A DNA stretch of 64,000 nucleotides from Siphonodentalium dalli (Eukaryota > Mollusca > Scaphopoda > Gadilida > Siphonodentaliidae). The position numbers were made by a program, and so were the translations under genes. Every line of letters starts with the position of its first letter. Within the stretch, counting starts at the first letter, position 1. The stretch is from assembly GCA_032622095.1 (NCBI GenBank), contig CP136066.1:129363917-129427916 (forward strand), given 5' to 3'. Shown in pieces: positions 1 to 13,565 of the stretch. The notes beneath the pieces are model-generated. The model saw only the letters and a program-made list of their open reading frames with translations, had not been told where the DNA came from and ran no database searches.

Positions 1-880
1 CCGATATTTATGTCAAGTTTGTGAGAGAAAAATCCAATATTTCTGGTGATGTCAGTGGTGACAATAGTAACAATGATCCATGGGGCATCAGACATGTTAG
101 TATTCAATGTATATAATACAGATTAGCCAATTGTATATATCAACCACAACTTGTTAGCCATTGCAGGACACCCTGGGGCAATATTTACCATTTTTCATAT
201 TTTCGGCAGCCATTTTGGAAATTTTCTACACCAATTTCATTCCCATTAAAGTAAAACATCCGTCCAATAAAATAAAGCACATAGTTGTTGACATTCTATT
301 AACAGCTTGTGTGGTTTGTCGATAAAATGACTATCAAAATCGTCTTGCAAAAAATCGAAAATTTCACCCCTCTTTTTCAAATCCTCTTTCTGTATCTATT
401 ACGGAACCCTCGTCAATGGGAAATGTCTTAAAATGAGGCTATAATATCACGCTTGATGACTGTCTCAAAAACATTGCCATTTACTAATGATTAATGTGAA
501 GAAAAATGGAAGATATGGTGAAATGTTAATTAAATTTCCTATTTTCGTGCATATGACGTCATTTTTCGGCGGCCATTTTGAATTTTTTTCGAAATTATTT
601 GCCGTCATTTTGAAGAAGGACATTATACCAACAAAATGGCATACATTTTGTCTGTGTCTTTTGCTAACAACCGATCTATTACAACGATTAAATACAGCTG
701 GTCGGAATTAGAGGAAATGGCGGCCATCTTGGATTCAAATGGCTCTAGCACCTAGTAGGGCCACCTTTATTTTTCGGTGAAATCCGGATTCTTTATCTGG
801 ATACCATAGGTAACAATAAAAATAAGGTTATTTGTAATCATCGGGGGGGGTGCAGGTGGACCTTATTGGCTCCCCGACTA
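1..880. repeat. Diverged repeat units with 'GGCGGCCATTTTG' motifs, in the downstream CEP152 intron
   Basis: I see no gene here. The stretch holds diverged copies of a unit of about 350 bp. Each has a run resembling GGCRGCCATTTTGGAA (near 205, 565 and 718) followed by similar AT-rich sequence. The same 'GGCGGCCAT' phrase recurs at 10840-11760 and in many other repeats of this window. Short open frames here have no recognisable product. The stretch probably lies in the intron downstream of the exon at 13566-13766, but the next exon is not in view. Confidence 0.45.
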
Positions 881-1625
881 TAAATATAATTATAGCCAGT
901 AATTAGCCACTATAGGATGACTAAATACATCTGAATTCTAGCTTTGAACATGGTAGCCAAAAGCTTGGAGATTGCCGATGGACCGACGACGCACGTAAAT
1001 TATAATTCATGTTTATTTTAAACATGATAAAAGCTGCATGCAGTGCTGGAACTTTAATACACGTGTGATGAATGCAACATGGTATATAAATCGCAAGCGT
1101 CTGGGACAACGACCCATCTAAGCATCCAGCACTACATAAACAGGCTACCCTGCGACTGTTGTTGCATCTTCAAGTTTATAACAACGGGTGTTTCCCAGTC
1201 CCAATTTGCAATTGTGCATGCACATGCAAACTCTAAAAATTGCGCATGATTTTAATTCCAATAATCCGTTTAGTGGTAATATATTTAATCGTCGTGACGA
1301 CCGCATGGACGTTTTAATGTTTTTTTTCTCTCGACAATTCTCAATTGAAGTTAATAGTATCAGGAACGATGGTTGATCGCCACATAAGTTATGATGGAAC
1401 TTCATGGAAGTTCATAGAACATTTCATAAATCATCTAATCATTGACATTCAATGCCTAATTGAGAATGCAACACACAGGTATGATTCGATTCGATATTCG
1501 ATTCGATATTCGATTCGATATTCGATTCGATATTCGATTCGATATTCGATTCGATATTCGATTCGATATTCGTCGACTCGATTCGATATTCTATTCGATC
1601 AAAATCTCCAATTCGCAGGACCCTA
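881..1625 (-). mobile_element. Truncated non-autonomous hAT element (second copy of 25689-26587, inverted)
   Basis: The sequence is close to the reverse complement of 25689-26373. It shares the terminal run TTCGCAGGACCCTA at 1612-1625 and the block GTGGCTAATTACTGGCTATA on the other strand near 880-910. The far end of the element, present at 26374-26587, is missing: similarity stops at about 881, so this copy is truncated or was interrupted. It has no transposase. The family is identified from the complete copy, which has an 8-bp target-site duplication. Confidence 0.75.
1486..1597. repeat. ATTCGATTCGAT microsatellite-like expansion inside the hAT end
   Basis: About nine near-perfect units of 'GATTCGATATTC' lie just inside the hAT terminus. 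The other copy (25689-26587) has only a few degenerate TTCGAATCGA motifs at the same place, so the array expanded in this copy. The motif is palindromic and resembles the TCGAATCGAA repeats near the ends of the other hAT copies in the window. Confidence 0.85.
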
Positions 1626-2690
1626 ATATATAGATGTCCCAGAACCCTGGATTATAACCTTGCCTATGTAAAATTTTGTGTCCCTGGTGTGTTGCTTCAA
1701 TACTACCTTTAGAGTGATGTTGGGTATGGAAAACTGCCTGTTTTATGATCTTTAGTAAGTGACCTTCAATTTGTGTTATATACCGGTTGGTGTTGACACC
1801 TCAAAATGTGTACAGGTGAGATCCAAGAAGGGGCATACTAAATATAGTTGCATGTATAACCTGTATCTGGGATATCAACTTCTCATAACAATATGTCCCA
1901 CAAATACATATAATTCTTTGCAAATGTGGTGTATATACATGGTTGTGATGACACCCTGCATGGTTTCAAATGTTTTACCATTTGGTTCATTGAACTTAAT
2001 TGCTGTTATCGAAGGCAAGAATAGACCAGTGCTAACCTAGTTTGTCCAAAAAGACATTATTTGACCGACAGTCGGACATTGACATATTTTCCCACATTTA
2101 GCAATTTTAGGCCCACATGGATTTACTTGCCAGGCCCACATGGATTTACTTGTGAGCAACATTCCAAATAAAACACCTGCCAATGTCCTGATCCGATTCC
2201 TAAAATGATTTATAATATGCACATGCAACTATTAGTATTGAAGTCGCGCCATTGTGATACTGTGATTTTCGTAACATTGCGTCGAAAATAGGAGACAATA
2301 GATGGATACCACAAATAAAACATCGTTAGAAAGATCAACATTATCTTCTTTATTTCATAAACATAATCATAGTGTTATCGTTATGTGTTTTAGCATGATA
2401 AACAATAATTGCAGTATTGCATCAACGATTTTTAGGAAACCGCAAAATAGTAATTGTGACATCATACACATCTAGGTCCGGAAAATCTCTTAATGGTGGT
2501 ACATGTTAGGTATACGTACTTGTGTATAAGTATCAGTATTGATACCCAATATCACCCAAATAATATACAAGTCGCTTACCAATAGAATCATTTGTATATC
2601 CTTGGAAATATTGTATTATTCACGAAAATTGCGCTCTGCCTGCTAAAGCGGTCTGAACCTAAATTACGTTGTGCCCACTTTAGTGGGCTG
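1626..2690. other. Intronic sequence, no gene recognised
   Basis: I see no exon or transposon end here. One local duplication is present: a 22-bp unit containing GGCCCACATGGATTTACTTG occurs twice in tandem at about 2109-2152. The rest is AT-rich and unassigned. Confidence 0.5.
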
Positions 2691-3075
2691 CCGGGTTGAG
2701 AGAATTCGGACAACAAAACAAACAGCAAACATCTGTCGAAAAGGGGAAAAACTCAGTCAGAAATGGTGGGACCGAACCAAAAAATATAACTTGACCTGTA
2801 TCTTCATATCATTAATCCACAATACTAAATTTGAAAGCTAGATCGGGTAATCATAACATGAGTTATTAACGGACAACAAAATAATCAGCAAATTTTAAGT
2901 CGAAAAGGGGCATAACTCCATCAGAAATGGTCAGATTGGACCAAATCTGGGAATTTCTCATATGAGGGCCATACACCAACTTTGATCAAATTCTGTTGAA
3001 TATTATTCAAGTTATCATCTGGACAACCAACATTTCAGACGGACAAGCAGACATCCCCAGATGGATGGACACTGC
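2691..3075 (+). repeat. Pearl-like tandem repeat ('GTCGAAAAGGGGCATAACTC' family)
   Basis: Two diverged units contain GTCGAAAAGGGG-AAAACTC (about 2737) and GTCGAAAAGGGGCATAACTC (about 2902). They are followed by a short run of GGACAAGCAGAC / GATGGATGGAC near 3040-3070. This is the same order (core units, then GGAC-rich microsatellite) seen in the better preserved arrays at 19384-20102 and 52590-53100. It is non-coding. Confidence 0.55.
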
Positions 3076-3153
3076 TCATTTCTTTAGTTTCCCAAATTTG
3101 TTTTCGTACAACAATAAAAGGATGCTACACCACATCCCCTGAACAGAGGTGAC

Positions 3154-3245
3154 CTTAGAAATTACATGATTTGGTATGTAGTTGATATTTGAGAAAGTGC
3201 AGCTCAGCCAATATTAACTACATACAAAATCATGTAATTTCTAAG
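3154..3245. mobile_element. Palindromic MITE or foldback element
   Basis: The two arms, about 3154-3185 and 3217-3245, are near-perfect inverted copies (CTTAGAAATTACATGATT on the left, its complement on the right). They are separated by about 30 bp. It has no coding capacity. I see no clear target-site duplication, so the superfamily is unknown. Confidence 0.7.
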
Positions 3246-3339
3246 TCGAAAAAGAGCCATATCTCATAAAGAGTTAATGTTAGGATTGAATTGTGTAGAT
3301 GAAACTTTTATCATTTCAAACATTTTTCCAATAAATGTG

Positions 3340-3645
3340 GACTACAGGGTGTGGCAATGGATTCAAATGTGAAATTCAAGACGGCTGCCATATTTTTCAA
3401 CATAATTCGGATGTAGAAAAAGATGATGATGTTAATTTTTGTTTGACACAATCAATTAAATTTTTGAAATTTGGTATATGCTATTCTTGTTTTGCGCAAT
3501 TCAAGGTGTAATAAATTAGGGAATTAAAAGTCACCAAAAAGATACATTTGGATTAATGGGATGAAAAATGTAGGCTGTATGGTGTCACGAAGGATTTAGT
3601 CTAGCAAAGTGGGTGTCCTGAATGATTTAGTCATGCAAAGACTAA
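3340..3645 (+). repeat. Family-A 160-bp repeat, left half, split by the element at 3646
   Basis: This is a diverged copy of the repeat at 40700-42096. It ends in GATTTAGTCATGCAAAGACTAA, where intact copies continue into 'AATCCAAGATGGCTGCCGG'. The continuation here lies at 13418-13480, on the far side of the transposon. Confidence 0.65.
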
Positions 3646-6600
3646 GGGGTCATCTCAAAACTAAAATCGGTAAAATGGGCAAAAACACCGATTTTTCTTA
3701 TTCACAACGAACTGTGAATGTACTTTCTACCGATATAATACCGATTACAACGTAAAAACGACGTTTTTGTAGAACGCGTCGATCGGTAAAATCGGTACCG
3801 AATTTACCGATCAGAAGTTCAGAACGTTGCTCAAAAACGTCGCCAATGATAGCAGCGTCTTGGTAATATCTCTATAAGCAACAAAATATTTCGTTTATTT
3901 ATTGATTTATGACTATGTATTTATGTACAAGTTTAACCAGTACACCGTATATATATCAAATCCTTCGAAGTTCGACTGATATAGCATTGATATTCTACAT
4001 CTACAGTAGGCCTACACCCAATATACCCTCAATGAACTGAGGACTATTAGAAAGTATACTGTTATGCCAAATTTACAGTTCGAATACATTAACTCCGGTA
4101 ATGAAGTATTTATATTAACTAATTAAGTGTTAGGTAATTGTCACGCATGCATTGTGATAATCGAGCCCAGATCGAACGTGGTAATTCGTGTTGTGCAAAT
4201 CGTGTTGGCGACAAATGCACGCCCATTTTTAGTTTGATTAACAGCTGTGGTTTAAGCCAATGGGCGTGAAGTCAAATCACTCACTTTTTAGTCTGGATAA
4301 ACACAGTTACTGGACATAAAGTCCCAAAAAATAAGGTTTCAATCGAATTTTAAATCGGTATTCTAATATAAGGAACTCAAGTTATGAAAGAATTACCAAA
4401 TAGCCGGACAAACATATCCCACATACAAGCACAAAATACTGGGCATATGTCGTCTGATTCCTATAAATAACATACTCAGCTACAACTCTGCAGCGATAAA
4501 TCGTTGCGGACGCCAAATTAACGGAGTTTAAAACATTTTTCACCATTAGCGACGAGTGACTCGGCGCCATCCATATCGCCATTTTATTTCTTAACATCGT
4601 GAGAAATGAACCGGTGTTCTGAAAAAAGTACATGTGTTCCGACATACTATTTGATGCAGAACACCGGTCTTTCCAATTACCGATTAGTAGAGTCGCTTAT
4701 GTACTTCCGTGGAATTTTTTTTAACAAATGTCAGATCAGTCCAGATGTAGGGTTGTCATAAGAACTGACGAATTCTGCGCATATTTCTTAATTGTTATAC
4801 ATTTTTTTCAGTAATGGCAATTCATTAATAGTAGTTATCAAAGGACAGTACCCAAATTCACGGGAAATTATGCTTCCATTCAAAGATGGCTGCCAAAATG
4901 GCACCAGAAAATCAACAATCTCATGTAAATGACTTTCCGTTTTGGTAGCGACTGCGAATTGTGAAAATTCAGTGCTTACTGATTGCTTCAGCAATGTAGT
5001 GCATCAATAGTATTGTACAAAACATGTTCGATCTGTCAAAAATCAACTTTAGACAACAGAATTATAGCATTTTGTTAAAAATCAATTCCGATATTTTAGC
5101 AATAGATTTAAAGAAATGACCGGAATTCAGTGACGGGAAAGAGATATCCGTGCCATATACGGAATTATTATCACATTTCAACAGAACTGTTCAATTTTAT
5201 CCAAGATGGCTACCAAAATGGCAGTAAAAATACAAAAGTATGTGTTGGTTACACAACCAAATGTCGTCATGGGGAATTAGGTTAGTCAGCTACTTTAAAG
5301 TAAATGCGCGTAGCTTTAATTTCTAATACAGATTAACGGGTGTCCTACACTGCATACGCGTCATGTCTTCAAATTTCATGATATTAAGGGAGGAGGGAGT
5401 TGAAGAGAAAATCCAACTCTCAATGTGAAATTAGAAAGACCCCCATCTCAGCTTGAGGATTGTCTAGCCTCCTGTGCTATACTCTAAGCCGGATTAATAA
5501 TTGAGAAATATTGCTGGTTACCATATCAAATGCCAATCGATGATGAAGATAAGCATTGGTGTTAGTTTTTTTCATGACATCTCCTCAGTAGAAAATGTCT
5601 ATAGTGTATAATAGAAGTTTGCAACACACAACTGCTTATTGTGATAGCTATTAAGTAGGTGTTGTACTTCTCAGCTACACCACGATTCTTGGCAAGCAAG
5701 AAACAACAAATTCTACTGGTTTATAAAACACAAACAATAGTATAATTAATTATATGGCTGCCATTTGGCCTGCTTCTCTCACTGTTAGTTGCGCTGTAAC
5801 CTTGGTTTAAATTTGCTTGGTAACACAATTTGAACCTCGTTTAGCTGAATTTAGCAGGTTTCAATCGTATTGATAACCACGGCAGAATAAGCTAGAATAG
5901 ACCCCATAGGTGGATAATATATTCATATAAGGGGTAGCGTTCCGTGTCAAGATTAAAGTGATATATTGTGAATACCAGGATTTAAAATCTGGATGATGAT
6001 ATTCAACAAAGTATTCCAACCACTGTCATAGCATATGTGGAGTCCTTTTGTGCAGTTACTATAAAGTTATTAACCTCCCACGGCATTTTTGTTCAGTTGA
6101 AATGAACATTATAATATCATACACCAGGCTAGATCCCCGACACCAGACGAAGTGGTGTGTCTGGTTCTTGGCTTTCATGGTGTTCAGTTAATCAGTGGTA
6201 GCCACACAAAGTGATTCGCCCAACATACGAAAGATGTCTTGGTGTGAACACAGTAGGCTGGTATTATACAGAAAATGATATCCCAATTGATTTCTTTGAT
6301 TTAGGCGTATGAAGAGTTTACTGGGACAATGCATTGCGTTTGTACATCAGTTCAACGTGAAAGTGGTTCTTGGCAATGGTTATGCTTGTGCTGCCACTCC
6401 CACTTGATTAATGATTATCTTGAAGTTTATCGAAATCAACAGGGACTACGTAACTTCTCTGCATATCCAACCCTGCAGTTTAAATGTCGAAAGAATGTGA
6501 ATTGTATACGAGCCAAAAATGGTAGGCGATACTTATTATATTACTAATTCCCGCGTTTTGACGAAATGTACAACCACACGATGGGAAACGGGTAAAGAAT

Positions 6601-9600
6601 CAACTGGTAGTGATGGGTCTTCTGGTGTCATGTCATCAGTTTGATTTATTATGTCCAATATACTCTGGAATCCAGGTTCTCAATACTGAATGACATAATA
6701 GGGCAACGTAGCCAACTAACTTCTTACAACACAATGTGAAGTAATAATTGGAGTTAATAACAGCTCGTGACGTGCCATGATGATTCTGCTTAGAACGTTA
6801 TCATGAACCAAAGGAAATGCGGAAATGAAGGAAGATGAATTAGCCCGCGTAGCTGTTGAGGTGGCCATGATTCACTATAATAATAATGGCATCTTTCAGA
6901 TCATATTATATAGGCCAATCCATCTACAGCACTGCTCAAATTAAGCGACCTGTTTTAACGAGGTGTACATGCGTTAATACCGCGGTGCAATACCGCGACA
7001 TACCGCCGATTTGCGGTTGCACTACCACGCGCGTACCGCGGTACCACCGCGACGTTCACGGTACCACCGCACTACCAGCGGTAACGAATGTTGGTAGCGC
7101 GGTGGCACGCGGTAATCCACCGCAAAACGCGGTGACATTACCGCTACGCGGTAGCATTTTTTTAACGAGGTTAATGACGGGATTCGATTGCTGACCGTCA
7201 ATCTTCCAAAATAGGACGGCCGTTCTCACGATCTCCGTCCATGTTTGTGTACCGAGAAGTGTATTATTAAAATATTGAAATAGATGAAAGCCGAGTATCG
7301 GGAAATATGCCCATTATAACGGGCTTCCAGATTAAGTAAAGGTAAGTATAAGTTACTTTGATAAAGTCATTTTTCAATTAATGTGAATATTAAAATATTA
7401 CAATAACATTTCTAGTCTCGTTTTATTGCCTAAAATTCCCATAAATGACACTATTTGTAATCAGTGTTGGTTATCGGGAAGGGAACAAATGATTTCGGCC
7501 ATTTTAGACAGCTCGATAAATCCCGTATCTACAGTTTATATCAATGTTCAGATGTACGTGATCCCTAAATTGAATGATAACGACCACTATTTAAATAGTC
7601 CCCAGAATAAATATCGTTATTAACTTTATTGACATTCATTAACTGCAAATCACAAACACCATTTGTTCGTACAACGGGAATTATTGTCTTAGCAATAAAA
7701 GACACAACGTGGAACTCCCGTATATCCAGGAAAAAAACACATTCTGGCAAAAGCACGTGTCACTGATTACGTCATACTGCAGCTGGCAGACTTTGTTAAT
7801 ATAGGTCACGGGGCACTTAAATTAAGATGTCGTCATGTCTTTTTATAACTGGCCTCAATGGGTGAAATAAATATTTGTGTTTTGTTGATGGTGCTATTAT
7901 ATAGTAAAACTACACACGTGACGCACGCGCGAATGGCTGTTTTGTGTTTTGGACACTTGTATTTCCATTACTTCAATGCGTCCGTTTGGCTTACATAATG
8001 CTCGCAGAAGGTAGTTCAGATATTTATCGATCTATTTTGGTATTGCGAATAATATTATGTGCGAACCGTCACGTGGCTTTAAACAGACAAGTCTCATTCG
8101 ATCTTTAAAATGTTGTGCACGTAATAGCTATTTATAAATATTTGTCGCACAAAAGTGAGACAAACGCTCTTTATTGCTACCGTATCGGGAATAAACTAAC
8201 AAGGACTAAAACACACCAAATTCGATCACTTGAAATAATTATGTTACAATGTTAACCTCTGTATATAACCAAACAAACATATTTGATCTTTCCAACACCA
8301 TGCATGTTTTTTTTCCGAATAACGTTCGATTAGATAGGAATACCGGTATGTGATATAATTTATACTGCGACCCACCGAGAACTACAAGTGCACGCCTTCG
8401 CCAAATTTCACATCAAACGATGCCGCCCGACACACACTCGTGAGCACAATGAATGTTCACGTAACAAAATCAAAGACTGATTTGACAACGTTGTGTCTTT
8501 CAATGTTTGGTGTTTTGCTTGTGTCTTTTTTCGCGCACATCAACCAACTGACCTAGCTATCAACACAGTTCCTGAGTGTGCATACCATGATAACAACTTT
8601 ACTTTGCTGCATGACATGTGCCACGCTTTCTTAGTTATACATTGTATTCCCACCGACAAGAAATCTTCAGGCGCAAATGTTTGTAAATTGCTTTACTATT
8701 TCACGAATGCGTACAATCATACGTCTTGGCGATAATATACTATTTACGCGCCGATTATGTTTGGCATATGAACACAACTATAGATTTGAACGAATACAGT
8801 GAATATTTCTGCAACGATCGCCGCCCTGGTCTACAAGACTAAACTCGGACTCAGTGTTACTAATGCACCGTCCCCGCTGGTTTCGACCAAATTCAGATAA
8901 ATGGAGGATTTACTTTTCCCATTTTTATAAGAAATTTAGATTTCGGAAACACAAAAAAAAAAAAAAAAAAATCCGCATGAGTGGAAACCGATATAGGAAT
9001 CGGGTGCGTAAATCATTTGACGATATGTAAGATAGATGCTAACAACAAAACTATTACTCCACGGTGTTTTGCGTAATCCAGTCGCCGTAAGCAATTATAG
9101 CTGAGTTCAAAAACCGCCGACGTGATTAAACGTGATGTACGTGTACATTTGTAATATGTTACATGTAAATCAGACATATTCATATGTAATCCGATTGCAT
9201 TATTATTCATTTATATTCATTACGTATACATAATTACGTGCAGCTTACAGGTATTCATTCAATACAAAAGTTATTCATAATCATTTACCTACCGTGTGAC
9301 GCCTTGTTTCAGTCGTGTTCTCTCCGCGGTGGAGGGCCGTTAGCGGTAATTTGAACGCGGTTACGAAAAAAATACCGCGGTGTACGGCGGTAACGAACAC
9401 CAATAACGCGGTGACCCGCGGTAACCAACGGTAAAAATACCGTACCAGTACCGCGGGTCAACCGCCCTCCGTCGCGGTACAGAATGATAACCGCGGTAGT
9501 TTGGTGGTAACACCGCGGTAAGTACCGGCCCATAACCTCGTTAAACAGGTCGCTTACTGAGAGCATAGCTGTATATCCTAATGCCTCAAACTGTTCGATT

Positions 9601-12600
9601 AGGAGTTATTAGATCAGTCTGGCTATATCCCACAAGTTGTATATATCATGCTGCATTCATGCATCATTGTAATCTACCCCAAGCAAATGGTATATATAGA
9701 TCAACTTCAGCAGAAATCTAAACGGTCATGGGGAGCTATTGTACGAAGAGCTCCACACATGTTCACTTGATGAGCAATCCAGTTTGATGAGATAGACTTT
9801 AGTTTTAACAGTATTAATTCCATGAATAATACAACAGTACGTATATGTTTCATCGTGGACAGGATTCGACATCAACTGTGCAGACGTATGCGAGTCATTT
9901 CCGGGAATAATTTTATATTCACTCCACCTAACAAGAGTGTGATGGTCCAGATACACATTAGCGCTACTTGTATATGAGTCAAACTACATACATGTAGTAA
10001 TACAAAAATATGCCAATACCGCTGTGATGCAAGTAAATATAATTTTTGCTTGAAATTTGTCACGATCCCATACTGGTTGTCATATTAATGCACACATGAA
10101 ATGTGCCGATTCTTGGTATGAACTGGCGACAAGCAGCAGTTTAAGCATGAGGCAATCACCAACATTTCTTCCTACACATATATGTTTGCCAGCATGGTAG
10201 AAGCTGGTGTCTGATCAATTTGTATAGATTTTCCATTCCAATCACCAAGGGTACCCAATACAAGGATTAATTTTACGAAGACTTTTATGTATATTATGTC
10301 AGAAGACCAGACATACTATCCACCCTCGTTCATCAACCAAGCCTATACTAGCGGTGTACATGTACGTTGGCGAAATGGACAAGATTAAAGTATAGCTATA
10401 ATATCTGAACCCCCGGGCATTCTGCTGGTTAGCATTTCCAAAAGTCTTCAAAAGTCAGTCACTATATACAGTAATCTGATTGAGTCCGTCGCTATACCTT
10501 TTAGTATACGAGTAGATATACTCAATCGTTATCGATATGCAAGAACATATGGCAATCACATACATCATTTGAGTGCTGGTAGCTGACATCGAGCTGAAGT
10601 TGGCAACTTCTCTCCACATACCTTGTTGGTCTCTATTAAATATTTATATAATATCAGAATCTAGTTTGGCACCAGTGTATATACTTAACGTGCTTGAACC
10701 TATATTTCGGTTTTATATAGTGAATGGTATGTTCTCACCGAAAGCCCATGTATGATAATAATGCATATGTGTCATTCTGACACATTGGGATATCTTGCGG
10801 AAATATACTTTTTTAATGTCAAATTTTGACATTTACGCCACATTGGCGGCCATCTCGATTACAGTAAGATATTTATAACTTCGTATTATCTAAATCGGTG
10901 TACATTCATTCATATATCTAACACTGAGATATCGTTCTCCTGTGGTTGACATGTTATTTGACATATAAACAAAATATGTTTGGCGAATATTCACGATGCT
11001 TATTTGGAAAATAATTGTCATATGAACTTGGAAAATAATTGTCATATGAACTCGCAATTTGAGTCATTGCGATAAGACAACTAATTTGAATGTCATAACA
11101 TGGCGATTATTTATTTGAGAGAAGCAAGTTAGTCTGCTACGTTCACATTCTACGTGATAGAAACATAATTGGGTGAAAGAGCGTAAAATTGGCATATTAT
11201 CGTATTTTGGCCGCCATCTTGGAAGCCATCTTCGATTAAGTTGACAGTTTCTTGATCGAGTTAGATGTAAATACCTAATGTAATAATCCTACTCATTTCC
11301 ACAACCGATTAATTCTAATTTTCTTTAAGGAAATAGTTAGAAAATAAAAAAGTTAATTTTGCCAACAATTCATACCACTTCCTTTAAAACATCGCATTTG
11401 GAGAAGAAAATCAAGGTTATGATCCAAAAAACATCTATTGTCATGCCTAAGTGATTTGTTATCAAGATTGAAGAGAGGTATATTCCCTAATCATCACCAG
11501 TTCGATACAATCGGAAATGATGTAGGCGACATGTACGGAAAATCATAAATTTTCCCACTTCCGGTCGCCATTTTGGTGGCCATCTTTGATCGAGAGGATA
11601 ATTTTTTATATAAAAATATAACATGGCGTCACACCATACACTGTACGAAAGGATTCTCATATATTTTATATCACAATTATATTTTTATGATTAAATCAAA
11701 CAATAGCGAACTTAAGAAAATGAGCATGGCGGCCATCTTTGTGACGTCATCAGACCACCCAGTCGCGACCCCAGGTGGTCTAACAATTTTTTTTTCTGAA
11801 GTAAAGACTATATACTGGCCCATGAGCATGGTCTCTATATTTGTTCATGATTTTCCCACGGGAGCCCAAAATCGGACATAAGCGACTCTACTAGATTGAA
11901 TAAGTATACGAAAACATTGAAAACATGGATGGCATCGCTAATGTTGAAAAAAAATTTAAACTCCATTAATTTGACGCCCGGAACGATTTTATCGCTGTAC
12001 AGTACAGAGTTGTAGCTGAGTATGTTATTTATAGGAACAAGCGAGATATGCCCGGTATTTTGTGCTTGTATTTGGGATATGTTTGTCCGGCCATTTGGAA
12101 ATTCTTTCATAACTTGAGTTCCTTATATTAGTATACAGATTTATAAATTTAATTAAAACCTTATTTTTGGGACTTTATGTCCAGTAGGCCTAACTGAGAT
12201 AAAGTAAATACATGCAATTGTGATTTGTCATTTTAATATTTTAGCTTCCCAGTTCAAGACTATTTTATATCGTTGATATGCAAGAAGAACTATTTAATTT
12301 TACGAGATCAACATTTTTACCCATTATGAATGGGGTGCTCCTCATACAAAGGAGGGACCACAAGAACAGAACAGAATGTAACGTGTGCGGGGTCTTGTAG
12401 GCCTACTTTATAATACGTCTGGCCCGGTAGCGTGGATACATAGCTTAATTTCCCCCCCCCCCCAACCTCGAGAGATCATCTATAAACCAAATTAAAAACC
12501 CATCTCAGCCTGTCTGAAGACCCATTCCCATAGGAATAGAATGGCAACTTGGATTCATATATGCGATTAATTTGGGGAGATTAACATTAGTTCTGTCGAT

Positions 12601-13417
12601 ACATGAGGATAATAGAAACGCGACCCAATAACACACACCAGCAAGACGTTTGAATCTGCCGGGTAAACATGAGTGACATGCGATGGGCGGAGCTTAACGG
12701 GATTCAGCCAATCGCGCAATGAATAGATAAACAGTGAAGAAATATCACAATAGATCTGAATAGATTGCCGATAAAATACGTTAATATGCTAAACAATTAG
12801 TAATAATTGAACGAGTATTGGATGAGTATGCAGATTATGCTAAAATGGTAGATGATATGACAATCAATGATGATTAAAGTGTAATTTGATGAGATGAAAG
12901 TGGAGTGAAAATAATACAATTTATGCGCATATGTAAAGTATGGAATCGGAAACGAAATAGAAGTATTTCCGATGAGGATAATTGTTACTGCCAATTAGTC
13001 TAATAATACCTAATACCTAAAACAACGCAAATAAACAACTATTGGATTTTTTTTTCGATGGAAAATCCACGATCATCTAGGCCCTAGATCTATGTATAAC
13101 AAAAATCCAACATAAAACATCTCAATCGGTACCGATTTCACCGAGTGTCTTTGCGACTGCAGCATTCACCTTTTCATGCAACAACAAATTGAACGTTAAA
13201 AGTTTAAATCGGTACCGATTTCACTGATTGACTTACCGACTGCGACGTAATGCGTTCACTCTTGGATTTTGATCGGTAGAATCGGTACCGATTTTACCAT
13301 TCATGACGCTACTAACGTGATTACGCTGTCTAACTTACCGATTGTTTTCCGATTCAAAAGGCTTGAATACAATCGGTAAATGGCAATCGGTACCGATTGG
13401 AGTTTTGAGATGATCCC
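3646..13417. mobile_element. 9.8-kb PIF/Harbinger-like non-autonomous element with long inverted arms
   Basis: The ends are inverted copies GGGRTCATCTCAAAACT, starting GGGG at 3646 and ending at 13417. They are flanked by the direct repeat TAA (3643-3645 and 13418-13420), matching the TWA duplication and GG-starting ends of PIF/Harbinger. Both subterminal regions (3650-3830, 13130-13400) are crowded with ATCGGTACCGAT-type palindromes. Inner inverted arms are well conserved at 4290-4708 versus 11880-12190, and 'CCATTTTGG..GCCATCTTTGA' at 4883/5200 versus 11567 suggests they reach further in. No frame longer than about 100 codons is found and I recognise no transposase, so it would have to be moved in trans. 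It carries the nested element at 6944-9554. The remaining interior (5230-6943, 9557-10800) is AT-rich with no gene seen. Confidence 0.75.
6944..9554. mobile_element. 2.6-kb inverted-repeat element built on CCGCGGTA motifs, nested in 3646-13417
   Basis: The ends are AGCGACCTGTTTTAACGAGG on the left and its near-exact complement on the right. They are flanked by TA (6942-6943, 9555-9556); a 3-bp TTA duplication is an alternative reading. Each arm of about 230-250 bp (6960-7160, 9310-9540) is packed with variants of TACCGCGGTA, much more GC-rich than its surroundings. The interior has A-rich stretches and no recognisable gene. The duplication would fit a Tc1/mariner-type element, but I assign no superfamily. 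Confidence 0.7.
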
Positions 13418-13480
13418 TAAATGCATGTTCTCGGCAGCCATGTTTTTCATTGAAAATCATTCAAATTCAATAGTTCACAG
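13418..13480 (+). repeat. Family-A repeat, right half, continuing from 3645
   Basis: After the TAA duplication the sequence reads 'CGGCAGCCATGTTTTTCATTGA', the expected continuation of the repeat broken at 3645 and similar to 18485-18520. It lies only 86 bp from the nearest coding exon. Confidence 0.65.
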
Positions 13481-13565
13481 CAGAGTATTCTACCAATACA
13501 GTAACATTCTTCACAACTAAGTCAATGGGTTGTTTTACGTAAATGAGCAACACATAATATCTTAC

